Shown here in pieces: positions 36,905-45,988 of a DNA stretch of 64,000 nucleotides. Numbering within the stretch: position 1 is the first letter of the stretch; each line of letters starts with the position of its first letter. A model generated the notes under the pieces. The model did no database searches. It saw nothing but the letters and a program-made list of their open reading frames with translations, and had not been told where the DNA came from. The DNA is from an uncultured OCS116 cluster bacterium (GTDB lineage: Bacteria > Pseudomonadota > Alphaproteobacteria > Rhizobiales > TMED25), in assembly GCA_902613795.1 (NCBI GenBank), contig CACMIP010000001.1, forward strand, positions 354,087 to 418,086, given 5' to 3'. The position numbers and the translations under genes are program-made.

Positions 36905-38323
36905 ATGTATAATGAAGTCTATATAAATAATAAAGTTAGAAAAGAATATAAGCATCTCTTGGCGAATATTGGCAATTTATCCCCTGACGTTATCAAAAGA
37001 AAAAAAAGTGAGGCCGAAGATATAATTCGCAATATTGGAATAACTTTTTCGGTTTATTCAAATACAGATATGACTGAGCACTTAATTCCATTTGATATGT
37101 TCCCCAGAATAATATCTGCTTCGGAATGGAAAAAAATCCACGATGGGGTGACACAGAGGGCGCTCGCGATCAACGCTTTCTTAAGAGATATATATCATAC
37201 AGGTGAAATCTTCAGGGCTGGTGTTGTACCCAGTGACCTCATTTATAGAAATCCTGCGTTTGATGTAAAGATGATTGGATTTGATGTTCCACATCATGTT
37301 TATGCCCCTATAATTGGATCAGACATAGTAAGAACTAGTAAAAATGATTTTTATGTTCTAGAGGATAATTGCCGAATCCCCTCAGGCGTGTCCTATATGA
37401 TAGAGAATAGAGAAATTATGATGAGAATGTTCCCTGATATTTTTCAACAAATGAAAGTTGAGTCAGTTGATAACTATCCTCAACATCTCTTGAATACACT
37501 TATGAGTTTAAAACCTAAAAACTGCTATGGCGAGCCTAATGTTGTGCTTCTAACACCTGGGCCGCTAAATAGTGCATATTATGAGCACACATATTTAGCG
37601 GATACAATGGGTATTGAATTGGTGCAAGGGAATGACCTTTATGTAGAGGATGGGATAACATATATGATGACGACTGTTGGACCAAAAAAAATAGATGTAA
37701 TATACAGACGTATTGATGATAAATTTTTAGATCCACTCTCCTATGATAATTCTTCATTAATTGGAATTCCAGGTCTTTTTGACTCTTATAAATCACACAA
37801 TCTTACAATTGCTTCAGCGCCCGGGAGTGGCATTGCTGATGATAAAGCAATCTATTCATATATGCCCGATATAATAAAATTTTACCTAGGCGAAAAACCT
37901 ATTCTAAATAATATTATGACCTATAGTTGTTACAATACTGAAGATAGAAAATATGTTTTGGATAATATTCACAAGCTCGTTATCAAAGAGGTACATGGCG
38001 CCGGTGGTTATGGAATGTTAATAGGTGACAGAGCGAGTAAAACGAACATAGATTTATTTAAAAAGAAAATTAGCAAAAACCCATCTGGATATATTGCGCA
38101 ACCAATATTAGACCTGTCAACTGTACCAATTTTTGATAATGCTAATTTATCAGAAAGACACGTTGATTTCAGGCCATTTTGTTTGGTTGGCAGTAATTTC
38201 AGAAAACTGGTTTCTGGTGGACTCACACGAGTTGCTCTAAAAGAGGGGTCCCTCATTGTGAACTCATCACAAGGTGGGGGAGTAAAAGATACATGGGTAT
38301 TGGCAGACAAAGATGCTAAGTAG
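36905..38323 (+). CDS. Circularly permuted type-2 ATP-grasp protein
   Basis: The 472-residue protein belongs to the circularly permuted ATP-grasp family (COG2308). Features include NAFLRDIYHTGEIFRAGVVPSDLIYRNPAF (near 95), VLEDNCRIPSGVSYMIENRE and, toward the C terminus, KEVHGAGGYGMLIG and HVDFRPFCLVG. The family is predicted to form amide or peptide bonds, but no substrate is established. It is the first gene of a three-gene operon with alpha-E and transglutaminase genes and overlaps the next gene by 11 bases. A sigma-54 promoter lies upstream. Confidence 0.88.
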   Translation: MYNEVYINNKVRKEYKHLLANIGNLSPDVIKRKKSEAEDIIRNIGITFSVYSNTDMTEHLIPFDMFPRIISASEWKKIHDGVTQRALAINAFLRDIYHTGEIFRAGVVPSDLIYRNPAFDVKMIGFDVPHHVYAPIIGSDIVRTSKNDFYVLEDNCRIPSGVSYMIENREIMMRMFPDIFQQMKVESVDNYPQHLLNTLMSLKPKNCYGEPNVVLLTPGPLNSAYYEHTYLADTMGIELVQGNDLYVEDGITYMMTTVGPKKIDVIYRRIDDKFLDPLSYDNSSLIGIPGLFDSYKSHNLTIASAPGSGIADDKAIYSYMPDIIKFYLGEKPILNNIMTYSCYNTEDRKYVLDNIHKLVIKEVHGAGGYGMLIGDRASKTNIDLFKKKISKNPSGYIAQPILDLSTVPIFDNANLSERHVDFRPFCLVGSNFRKLVSGGLTRVALKEGSLIVNSSQGGGVKDTWVLADKDAK

Positions 38324-39263
38324 AACTGCAGAAAATCTCTTTTGGTTCTCACGATATATTGAAAGAGCCGATGCAACAGTCCGGTTACTGGAAGTCGGTT
38401 ATCGTATATCAATATTACCAAACACTGATCAGGGATATAGGAATGAGTGGGAGGCCATAATTGAATCAATTGGTTCCAAAGAAGAATTTATTAGACGGAA
38501 TAGGGCGTTCAATAGAAAAAATATTGAATACTTCCTATTATTTGATAAGCAAAATCCATCATCTGTGATCAATTGCTTTTCTAAAGCAAGAGAAAATATA
38601 AGGCTCGCTCGAACCGCTGTAACACTTGAAGTATGGAATGCTATTAACACCAGTTTTTATGAATTCTCAACTTATACAGGTGCAAGATACACAACAAAGA
38701 ATCTTCTAGAGATAATAGATATTGTAAAGAGGTTAGTTAACACAATACGTGGCACAATAGTTAACACCCAATTATTAAATGATGGATTTGATTTTTTAAC
38801 AGTTGGTACATATTTCGAAAGATCTGACTTTACCGCAAGATTAATCGATGTGAAATACTATATTTTGCTGCCTAGCTCTGATTATGTTGGTAGCGCAAAT
38901 GATCAATTCCAGTGGGGCATGCTTTTGCGTTCAATCTCATCATACAGAGCCTATAATTGGGCTTACGGCACGAATGAATATAGTTATTCAAGAATTATAG
39001 ATTTATTAATACTCAATATGGATTGCCCTCGATCGCTTGCATATTCAGTAGGAAAAATAAGTGAACATTTGAAAAGTCTTGTTAATTATTACAACCAAAA
39101 TTCAAAGGCTCATAATCAAGCAAAAGTAATATTCAAAAAATTAAAAAGCCAAACCCCAGATCAAATATCAAATTATGGATTACATGAATTTTTGGAGAGT
39201 TTTTTAGTACAAATGGATGACCTTTATGATTGTTTAAATCAAAAATATTTTCGAGGAATTTAA
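38313..39263 (+). CDS. Alpha-E domain protein (DUF403)
   Basis: The protein is all-helical with the family N terminus MLSRTAENLFWFSRYIERADATVRLLEV and the segment GTYFERSDFTARLIDVKYYIL near 172. Alpha-E proteins (COG2307) nearly always accompany a circularly permuted ATP-grasp protein and a transglutaminase-like protein, and are thought to act in the same amide-forming pathway. It overlaps the preceding gene by 11 bases and the next by one base, so translation is coupled. Confidence 0.88.
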   Translation: MLSRTAENLFWFSRYIERADATVRLLEVGYRISILPNTDQGYRNEWEAIIESIGSKEEFIRRNRAFNRKNIEYFLLFDKQNPSSVINCFSKARENIRLARTAVTLEVWNAINTSFYEFSTYTGARYTTKNLLEIIDIVKRLVNTIRGTIVNTQLLNDGFDFLTVGTYFERSDFTARLIDVKYYILLPSSDYVGSANDQFQWGMLLRSISSYRAYNWAYGTNEYSYSRIIDLLILNMDCPRSLAYSVGKISEHLKSLVNYYNQNSKAHNQAKVIFKKLKSQTPDQISNYGLHEFLESFLVQMDDLYDCLNQKYFRGI

Positions 39264-40063
39264 TGAAAATATCAATCTACCATAGAACAACCTATAGCTA
39301 TGATGAGACTGTACCTAGGTTATCACAATCACTTCGTTTATACCCAAGCGTTTGCACAAACCAATCTGTTATAAATTGGAAAATTAACGTAGATAAAGGA
39401 AAAATAAAGTATTTATATACGGACTCCCTAGGACATCAGACATACTCTCTTACGAATAAAAATATCTCTGGGTCACAAAATATTATTGCAAAAGGTGAAG
39501 TTGAAACAAAAGATTTTTCAGGAGTTTTGAAAGGCCACAAAGAAAGAGTTAATCCGGAGTGCTTCGTCAGATACACGGATTTGACGTTTCCTTCAGAAGA
39601 GATGATAAAACTGTGCAATAAAGTAAATAAAAAAAATGATCAGATTTCCATGTCACATGAATTAAATCTTATTGTAGCAGATGCAATAAAATATAAATCA
39701 GGCAGTACAACAATTAAAACATCTGCACAAAAAGCACTGGCAAAGAGAAAGGGTGTATGTCAAGACTTTGCGCATATTTTGATTACACTAGCTCGTTATA
39801 TTGGTTTACCAGCAAGATATATTAATGGATTTTTGTATGATGAACACAGTGCGATGTCATCATCACATGCTTGGGCTGAAATTTATATTGATCATCTTGG
39901 ATGGGTTGGATTTGATCCCACCTATAAAAAATGTATTGATGAAAATTATATCAGAATATGCTCTGGTTTTGACGCACTTGACGCATCGACAATAAGGGGT
40001 ACAACAACAAACTATAATGGGGAAGAAAATCTATCGGTTAAAGTTGAAATTGCGCAATCATAA
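39263..40063 (+). CDS. Transglutaminase-like cysteine protease-fold protein
   Basis: From the ATG at 39263 (MKISIYHRTTYSYDETV) the protein is 266 residues, starting with the beta-rich N-terminal region typical of COG1305 proteins. The catalytic triad is visible: Cys in KRKGVCQDFAH, His in SSSHAWAEIYI and Asp in GWVGFDPT. It could cleave or form amide bonds in the same pathway as the two upstream genes. The track's start at 39230 adds 11 residues that lie inside the upstream gene. The ATG overlaps the upstream stop (TAATG). Confidence 0.88.
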   Translation: MKISIYHRTTYSYDETVPRLSQSLRLYPSVCTNQSVINWKINVDKGKIKYLYTDSLGHQTYSLTNKNISGSQNIIAKGEVETKDFSGVLKGHKERVNPECFVRYTDLTFPSEEMIKLCNKVNKKNDQISMSHELNLIVADAIKYKSGSTTIKTSAQKALAKRKGVCQDFAHILITLARYIGLPARYINGFLYDEHSAMSSSHAWAEIYIDHLGWVGFDPTYKKCIDENYIRICSGFDALDASTIRGTTTNYNGEENLSVKVEIAQS

Positions 40064-40067
40064 GGAG

Positions 40068-40571
40068 CTAATTTTGGCTGATTTTTCCGAAGATATTATC
40101 ACATCTTCCATGCGCAATCCCATGCGCGCCACAGCTCGCTGCAAAACTATCTGGTTTGAGCTTTGGCTTTTGTCCAGTTAAACCATACACATAGCCACTA
40201 GCCTCTTTCGCTACACAACTGCTTCCGAATTTTGGCTCTGTGTTTATATCAAGGTGTATTTCAGATTTATATTTACTGATGAAGGGCTGTAATTGCAGAT
40301 ATGCCTCACATACTTTATAAGCCTCATTCATCAGCCGCATACGGGGTTTACTTGCATTATTATCATAATCGATCTCACTTGAAGTGTAATAGAATAATGC
40401 GCATCCGCTATTGGCGTTTTTGTGTATCGCAACAATTGTGGCGTATGTTGCATGCCAGTTTTTCCCTTTCCACTTTCGAATGCTATCGCACCCAAAATAG
40501 ATTCTCGTGCGACTGTTTAAGCTATCAAGGGTATCGAGTATCTGCTTTATCTGGTCTTCTTCAAACATCAA
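40068..40571 (-). CDS. RNase H-like YkuK-family protein (DUF458)
   Basis: This 167-residue protein matches the YkuK/DUF458 family: RIYFGCDSIRKWKGKNWHATYATIVAIHKN near 22, RLMNEAYKV near 78 and IHLDINTEPKFGSSCVAKEASGYVYGLTGQKPKLKPDSFAAS near 105. The fold is predicted to be RNase H-like with acidic residues D30, E82 and D108 or nearby. Its biological role is not known. The family is best known from Bacillus relatives. It is convergent with the transglutaminase gene. Confidence 0.75.
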   Translation of the reverse strand: MMFEEDQIKQILDTLDSLNSRTRIYFGCDSIRKWKGKNWHATYATIVAIHKNANSGCALFYYTSSEIDYDNNASKPRMRLMNEAYKVCEAYLQLQPFISKYKSEIHLDINTEPKFGSSCVAKEASGYVYGLTGQKPKLKPDSFAASCGAHGIAHGRCDNIFGKISQN

Positions 40572-40639
40572 AACTCAAATTTATAAAATACATTTATGGT
40601 ATTCAACTTTCCTGAATTTTTAAATAAACATAAAATCCT

Positions 40640-41089
40640 TTAATGGCAGGCTTTGTTATATTTCTTAAGTCTCCAATAGTTATATGGCCATGGCGTTAAA
40701 AAACCAACAATGAGCATGATAGGGATAACCCACCAAGTTAGTTTTGCTCCACCGGTCAGGAACCAATCGACTGAATTCATTGCAACCTCCATTGAGATCA
40801 TTGAGATAAAACTCATTCCCATTGCTGTTTTTAAGGCAGATAAGAAATTGATGCTTTGGCGCATGAGGATAAAAGTTTCAAGTATTATGCTGGTCAGCAA
40901 ACCGTTGAAGATTGCAAGCAGCATGATGTTTAATGTCGGCCATGGAATTGCTGCGTATTGAAAATATGCAATAGTTCCAAAATCTCCAATAGAACACCCA
41001 ATAAGGCACCATTTGGTATTATTCGCACTTCTTCTCCAAGTGTGTTTACAATGCCAGTCAATTTTGTTGTTTACAATTTCAGTCGTCAT
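40640..41089 (-). CDS. DUF4396-like membrane protein
   Basis: The 149-residue protein has four hydrophobic segments and resembles DUF4396: HCKHTWRRSANNTKWCLIGCSIGDFGTIAYF near the start, ALKTAMGMSFISMISMEVAMNSVDWFL in the middle and GFLTPWPYNYWRLKKYNKACH at the end. The histidines and cysteines at both ends hint at metal binding, which is only an inference. It lies 14 bases downstream of the next minus-strand gene. Confidence 0.68.
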   Translation of the reverse strand: MTTEIVNNKIDWHCKHTWRRSANNTKWCLIGCSIGDFGTIAYFQYAAIPWPTLNIMLLAIFNGLLTSIILETFILMRQSINFLSALKTAMGMSFISMISMEVAMNSVDWFLTGGAKLTWWVIPIMLIVGFLTPWPYNYWRLKKYNKACH

Positions 41090-41103
41090 CTAAAGGCGAC
41101 TTT

Positions 41104-41403
41104 TTAACCCAAATCTGTACTGGTTAATTCAAATAAATCAACATGATCAATACATTCATCCCATGTTGCCTTAGCAACAGGATTTCGACCGGCACAAAGA
41201 TCAATCATACCTTGTTCGTCATGAACATGCACTTTGAACATAACATAATTCTTCATTGGTGATACTGATGGGAGCGTCTTCTCGACATGCGCGATTTGTC
41301 TTCGCTCACCCATTCCCTCTTCAGATTGCATAAAGCCCATGAATTTCTCAAATAAGCCTTCACCTTCCTTAAAGAACGCGATTGCAAGCATCTCTTTTTC
41401 CAT
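41104..41403 (-). CDS. Unknown small soluble protein
   Basis: I do not recognise this roughly 100-residue protein (MEKEMLAIAFFKEGEGLFEKFMGFMQSEEGMGERRQIAHVEKTL...). It looks like a small alpha/beta protein of ferredoxin-like fold, but no motif is certain. The second ATG (41403) has GAGG eight bases upstream, better than the first (41409). It precedes the DUF4396 gene by 14 bases, so the two may be cotranscribed. Confidence 0.6.
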   Translation of the reverse strand: MEKEMLAIAFFKEGEGLFEKFMGFMQSEEGMGERRQIAHVEKTLPSVSPMKNYVMFKVHVHDEQGMIDLCAGRNPVAKATWDECIDHVDLFELTSTDLG

Positions 41404-41501
41404 TGTCATTTCCTCTTAGTTTATAAAAAAGTTACACTTTTAATATATGATAAATTTGCATGAAATACTAGTCACCCATGTAAGATATTTAGCAAATGCG
41501 C

Positions 41502-42179
41502 CTAGTCAACCTGCCAATTAACAGGCTCAATTTCATTCTTTTTAAGATATTCATTCGTTTTTGAAAATGGTCTTGAGCCAAAAAATCCTGTATTTGCGGA
41601 ATATGGTGATGGATGCGGGCTTCTGATTATCAAATTATCTACACTATCTATAAATGTACACTTTTCCTGCGCTTTTTGCCCCCAAAGGATGTAAACAAGT
41701 TTTTTCTTTTTTTGATTTAGTATCTGGAGTACAGCGCTGGTAAAAAGTTCCCATCCATGATTTGCATGAGAGCCAGGCTTACCACTCTCCACTGTAAGTA
41801 TTGCGTTCAACAGTAGTACCCCCTGAGCTGCCCAATTAGAGAGATTTCCGTGACTGGGAATTGGTATACCGATGTCATTATTTAGTTCCTTGTAAATATT
41901 TTGCAGAGATGGTGGTACCATAGTCCCGTGCTCAACTGAAAAGCTTAACCCATGGGCTTGACCACTCCCATGATAGGGATCTTGGCCGATAATAACAATC
42001 TTAACATCATCAAACTTCGTCAGACTGAAGGCATTAAAGATTAGGTGAGATGGTGGGTAGATATCTTTCCCTAATTTTTTTTCATTTTTCAGATAGTTAC
42101 TCAAAGATTTCATGTAGTCCTTATCGAACTCATTAACGAGCTGCTTTTTCCAAGAGTCTTCAATCTTCACGTTTGCCAT
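41502..42179 (-). CDS. ung: Uracil-DNA glycosylase, family 1
   Basis: Ung removes uracil from DNA. The catalytic water-activating motif is IGQDPYHGSGQAHGLSFSV (near 61) and the C-terminal HPSPYSA motif carries the second catalytic histidine. The start is the ATG at 42179 (MANVKIEDSWKK); the track's start is a TTG overlapping the upstream gene. It is last in a minus-strand series of metabolic genes, probably by chance of layout and not by function. Confidence 0.95.
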   Translation of the reverse strand: MANVKIEDSWKKQLVNEFDKDYMKSLSNYLKNEKKLGKDIYPPSHLIFNAFSLTKFDDVKIVIIGQDPYHGSGQAHGLSFSVEHGTMVPPSLQNIYKELNNDIGIPIPSHGNLSNWAAQGVLLLNAILTVESGKPGSHANHGWELFTSAVLQILNQKKKKLVYILWGQKAQEKCTFIDSVDNLIIRSPHPSPYSANTGFFGSRPFSKTNEYLKKNEIEPVNWQVD

Positions 42180-42192
42180 CAGAGACCTAGAA

Positions 42193-43215
42193 TTAACCAA
42201 TTACCTCATCGTTATTTGCCGCTTCCCCATAAACCTCAGGATTTAGTACATCAAAAGGCCTTTTACCATCCAAAAATCTCTCAATGTTGTGTACCGCTCT
42301 AAGAGCCATCTCATCCCTGGTCTCCCTTGCTGCAGATCCGATATGAGGGGTCATCACAACGTTTTCTAAATCAAACAATCCAGGCCTTGGACCAGGGTTT
42401 GGTTCAGGTACCTCCGTCTCATAGACATCTAAGCCTGCACCCAGTATTTTCTTCTCTCTCAGTGCATTCTCTAATGCCTCCTCGTCTAATATTGGCCCTC
42501 TTGATGTGTTTATAAGTATCGATGTTGGTTTCATGAGCGATAATAGGTCTTTGCCAACAAGCCCTTTTGTGTCATTTGTTAAGGACGTACATAACATGAC
42601 AAAATCTGACTCCATAAACAAATCCTCAATCGCTCTAAATTCAGCATTACCGAGAACATATTCTTCTGCAGCTGATAACCTACTTCTTTTATGATAGATC
42701 ACCTTCATATCACAAGCCGCTGCTCTTTTCGCAACCCCCGTTCCTACAGCACCCATGCCAATTATTCCGATTGTCTTCCCATATAGGCGAGAGCCAAGGA
42801 AAGATGTTGATTGGTTTTGGGTCCATTTCTTATCTTTGAGATATTCATGGGCTTCAGGCAATCTCCATGCCGTCGCCATAAGGAGCGCAAAAGTGAATTC
42901 AGCGGTTGTTTTACTCACAAAATTAGGTATTCCGCAAAGAGGTACCTTTCTCTCTGTACATGTTTTTTTATCAACAAACGTTGCTTTCATGTGCATTGCT
43001 GATACTAATTTGAGAGGTTTAGCAGCTAATATTACTTCCCTGTCAAACTCAACTTCTCCAAGTGCGTATAGTATGTCTTTATCCTGTACCTCTTTGAGAA
43101 TTTCATCATGTGGCATGGGCCCATCCGTACCTTCATACATTGTTACGTCACCGAGAGTCTGCAACTTTTTATATGCGACCTGCGATATCAATTGTGGAAC
43201 AAAAATTTTCACCAT
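42193..43215 (-). CDS. D-2-hydroxyacid dehydrogenase (NAD-dependent family)
   Basis: The 340-residue protein has the Rossmann motif GIIGMGAVGTGVAKR near 150 and the catalytic Arg, Glu and His in INTSRGPILDEEAL, DVYETEVPEP and TPHIGSAARET. It would interconvert a 2-keto acid and a D-2-hydroxyacid, for example glyoxylate or hydroxypyruvate; the substrate cannot be read. It follows the ThDP enzyme gene by 32 bases in a minus-strand operon. Confidence 0.85.
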   Translation of the reverse strand: MVKIFVPQLISQVAYKKLQTLGDVTMYEGTDGPMPHDEILKEVQDKDILYALGEVEFDREVILAAKPLKLVSAMHMKATFVDKKTCTERKVPLCGIPNFVSKTTAEFTFALLMATAWRLPEAHEYLKDKKWTQNQSTSFLGSRLYGKTIGIIGMGAVGTGVAKRAAACDMKVIYHKRSRLSAAEEYVLGNAEFRAIEDLFMESDFVMLCTSLTNDTKGLVGKDLLSLMKPTSILINTSRGPILDEEALENALREKKILGAGLDVYETEVPEPNPGPRPGLFDLENVVMTPHIGSAARETRDEMALRAVHNIERFLDGKRPFDVLNPEVYGEAANNDEVIG

Positions 43216-43247
43216 GCGCGTCTCCTTTTTTATGAAATCTTATAAAA

Positions 43248-44897
43248 TTAACCAAAAGGCCTCATATTTGCAAAATTTTGGTCTTTTGATGTATTGAATT
43301 GAAGCAATACTGAAATACCCTCTTGATTTTTCTCTTTAGCCCGCAAAAGAGAGCTTGCAATATCTTCGGGATCGTCAATTACCTCTGACCAGCCCCCGAG
43401 CGATCTCGCTATGTCAGCATAATCACCATCCAAATCACGTGCTTTGAATTTTTCGTGACTAATCTTCATGTGATTAGTCTCAATTGCCATAGTAGAATTT
43501 TTTAAAACTATTGTCGTGATAGGAAGTTTTGTTCTCACGGCCGTTTCAAAATCAAGTCCAGTCATTCCAAAGGCAGCATCTCCCATAAAATTCACACAAA
43601 ATTTATCTGGTGCAGCAAGTTTTGCACCAATTGCGAAACCCAGACCAGTACCTAACTGATGTGACTTTCCCCAACCGAGATATGATCTAGGTGTATCAGA
43701 TTGATAAAATGGCATTATTTGATATCTTGGGCTGCCTGCATCATGCGTTACAATGGCATCTTTTGGATCAATGTTTTTCATAAATTCTGATATGACTCTG
43801 TAGGGGCTTATTGGTTTATCTTTTGAGTCTAGGTGTTTAGACCAGTTTTCAAGATATTGTTTCCTTACTTCGAATATTTCTTCAGGAACATCGTTACGAA
43901 TAATTTTACCGGAAAGATAATCTCGACAGGACTCAATTAACTGCTCTAAAACCAATTTCGTATCTCCAAGTACTGGGTAATCGATATCATAACTTTTATA
44001 TAAATCCTTCGGATCATTGGTGTTATGGATTATAATTTTTCCAGGCGGTATTGTTGTTACCATGGGATGTTTTGTAAGACTTGTTCCCAGTGCAATTACA
44101 ACATCTGACTTCTTCATGAAATGAACTACGGGATCACTCATTACGCCAGATCCACTACCTAGGGCGAGTGGATGATTTCGCTCTGAAATTGAACTTTTTC
44201 CTTCCATTGTTGTCATAACTGGAATTTGTAATAATTCCGCAAACTCGGCGAGCTCTCTCGTGGCCTCTGCATATAATACCCCTGCACCCGCAATGATAAT
44301 TGGATTCTTGGCACTTAATATTATTTTAGAAATATTTGTGATCTCTTCACTGCTTGCCATAGATCTTGCAAATTGAATTTTTTTGTAATTCTCTACCCTA
44401 CTATCTTCTATATCTTGGCTAAGTATATCCTCGGGTATTTCAACCATTGCAGGTCCTGGACGACCATTTCTCATTGATGCAATGGCCCTACGTAAAACAT
44501 CGATAGATTTTGATGGTGTTGTGATTTGCTCAATAGATTTGGTAATGCTTTCATATGACTTTAAACTTGAAAACATTGGAAACACCCCGTCTCTATCTAA
44601 TGGATGTCCCAATGGTAATACAAGTAATGGTGTTGAGTCACTAAAGGCAGTTGCAACCCCAGGATAAGCGTTCTCGGCGCCTGGGCCGTATTGCATCGCA
44701 AATGCTGACAACTTCTTTCCATTTGTTACTCGACTATATGCATCCGCAATTCCAAGACCAACTCGCTCTTGCCTACAAACTATTGGCTTTATATCCTGTG
44801 CTGCTGCGGCTTCAATGATTGGCGTTGTTGGAAAGCAGTTAAGACATTCGAGGCCTTCCTTTTTAAGAATAGTTATGATTGCATCTAAAACTTTCAT
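43248..44897 (-). CDS. Thiamine diphosphate-dependent enzyme, acetolactate synthase-like
   Basis: The 549-residue protein has the three-domain ThDP layout. The N-terminal catalytic Glu is in VCRQERVGLGIADAYSR (near 47), and the ThDP/Mg motif is NFMGDAAFGMTGLDFETAVRTKLPITTIVLKN (near 445). It decarboxylates or ligates 2-keto acids or acyl-CoA compounds; the substrate is unknown. No small regulatory subunit gene is adjacent, which argues against a standard acetolactate synthase. It sits between a ketopantoate-reductase-like gene and a D-2-hydroxyacid dehydrogenase gene. Confidence 0.8.
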   Translation of the reverse strand: MKVLDAIITILKKEGLECLNCFPTTPIIEAAAAQDIKPIVCRQERVGLGIADAYSRVTNGKKLSAFAMQYGPGAENAYPGVATAFSDSTPLLVLPLGHPLDRDGVFPMFSSLKSYESITKSIEQITTPSKSIDVLRRAIASMRNGRPGPAMVEIPEDILSQDIEDSRVENYKKIQFARSMASSEEITNISKIILSAKNPIIIAGAGVLYAEATRELAEFAELLQIPVMTTMEGKSSISERNHPLALGSGSGVMSDPVVHFMKKSDVVIALGTSLTKHPMVTTIPPGKIIIHNTNDPKDLYKSYDIDYPVLGDTKLVLEQLIESCRDYLSGKIIRNDVPEEIFEVRKQYLENWSKHLDSKDKPISPYRVISEFMKNIDPKDAIVTHDAGSPRYQIMPFYQSDTPRSYLGWGKSHQLGTGLGFAIGAKLAAPDKFCVNFMGDAAFGMTGLDFETAVRTKLPITTIVLKNSTMAIETNHMKISHEKFKARDLDGDYADIARSLGGWSEVIDDPEDIASSLLRAKEKNQEGISVLLQFNTSKDQNFANMRPFG

Positions 44898-44914
44898 CCC
44901 CTCAACCTTATGAG

Positions 44915-45976
44915 TTACGAACCCCTGTTTATTTCAAGTCTACGATCCACTTGTTCGATGATTGGATCAATCAAGTGCGTATCCTCTCCCATTTGAATTG
45001 CTATTAATTTTATTAGCCTATCAACTCTCTCTATATTTTTAGCCCCAGAAAAAAGTGCTCTTGCTGCAGATGACGGACGGATAAGGCTTTCTGCGGCCTT
45101 TGCATATTTATTAAACGGTACTTGATCGGAGTCAATTGCACCTAATTTTGTTGCAATAGTACCCACCCAATTATAGATTTCTTCAGAATGCGCAAGATCC
45201 GAGTGGACTGCCTCTTTTATGGCAACAGCATTTTCCTCTCTGACACAACGATAATTCCCTGATAAAAGCATGCTCCACTTTGCAAGTGGAACAAAAATTG
45301 AGTCATGCACTTTTAACTTTACTGGTAAGTCAATCATGTCACCATCGAGATCATATTTAATTTTTTCGATATCACTTTGCAGATCTCTCAATATTTGAGT
45401 GTGCTGATCTGACTCAAATCTCGCTGCTTTAAAATTTGTTGGAAGACCAACCTGTAAAACATTAATATTCTCATCAGGCGGCCTAAATGCCTGAGGGTCT
45501 GGACTGCACAAGGTCATATAATCTGAGTCAAAATATTTCCAGACATCAGCTTTTGTGTATGCCCCATCTAGTTTTGATGTATCAAGTCCCTCAATTCTAG
45601 CAATGTAGGGCAATGGGGGCATATTCATGATGGACATACAAGGTTTTTTACTCAAGCCAATCTCTTTGAGGAGCTCGGCAATCTCTTCTGCCCCATATTG
45701 TGGCTCCTGCATCGCCAATGCGATCAGATCATAGGTTGAAATATCAGCATCACCTGGCCCGAGCGCACGAAGATTTCCTGGGCAATCTGTTGATCTTAAT
45801 TCGATTACTTTGTCTTTATCACGAATTGGAAGGCGGACAATGGCACCCTCTTTGTTAATAAGTTCCACTTCTTGTGGAAGGCAAACAAGATCAACATCAT
45901 GTTCAGCTAGAGCTAACTTGATGCCTAATAATGAGCCATATGAGGCCCCTAGTATAAGTATTCGATATTTATTCAT
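44915..45976 (-). CDS. Ketopantoate reductase/opine dehydrogenase-like NAD(P) enzyme
   Basis: The 353-residue protein begins RILILGASYGSLLGIKLALAEHDVDLVCLP, a Rossmann fold close to the ApbA/PanE superfamily, and the C-terminal half is helical. It is longer than typical PanE. The substrate is unknown; a role in pantothenate synthesis is unlikely from the context of catabolic-looking genes. It starts 12 bases after the formamidase gene and ends 17 before the ThDP enzyme gene. Confidence 0.62.
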   Translation of the reverse strand: MNKYRILILGASYGSLLGIKLALAEHDVDLVCLPQEVELINKEGAIVRLPIRDKDKVIELRSTDCPGNLRALGPGDADISTYDLIALAMQEPQYGAEEIAELLKEIGLSKKPCMSIMNMPPLPYIARIEGLDTSKLDGAYTKADVWKYFDSDYMTLCSPDPQAFRPPDENINVLQVGLPTNFKAARFESDQHTQILRDLQSDIEKIKYDLDGDMIDLPVKLKVHDSIFVPLAKWSMLLSGNYRCVREENAVAIKEAVHSDLAHSEEIYNWVGTIATKLGAIDSDQVPFNKYAKAAESLIRPSSAARALFSGAKNIERVDRLIKLIAIQMGEDTHLIDPIIEQVDRRLEINRGS

Positions 45977-45988
45977 ATTATTCCTTCC

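Noticed and set aside
40301-40615. Plus-strand ORF of 104 codons over the YkuK gene
   Set aside because: Its protein is rich in Cys, Tyr and His with no pattern, as expected for an antisense frame of a real gene.
41502-42200. TTG start of ung inside the upstream dehydrogenase gene
   Set aside because: The ATG at 42179 gives the usual N terminus; the TTG frame adds seven residues that overlap the upstream stop.
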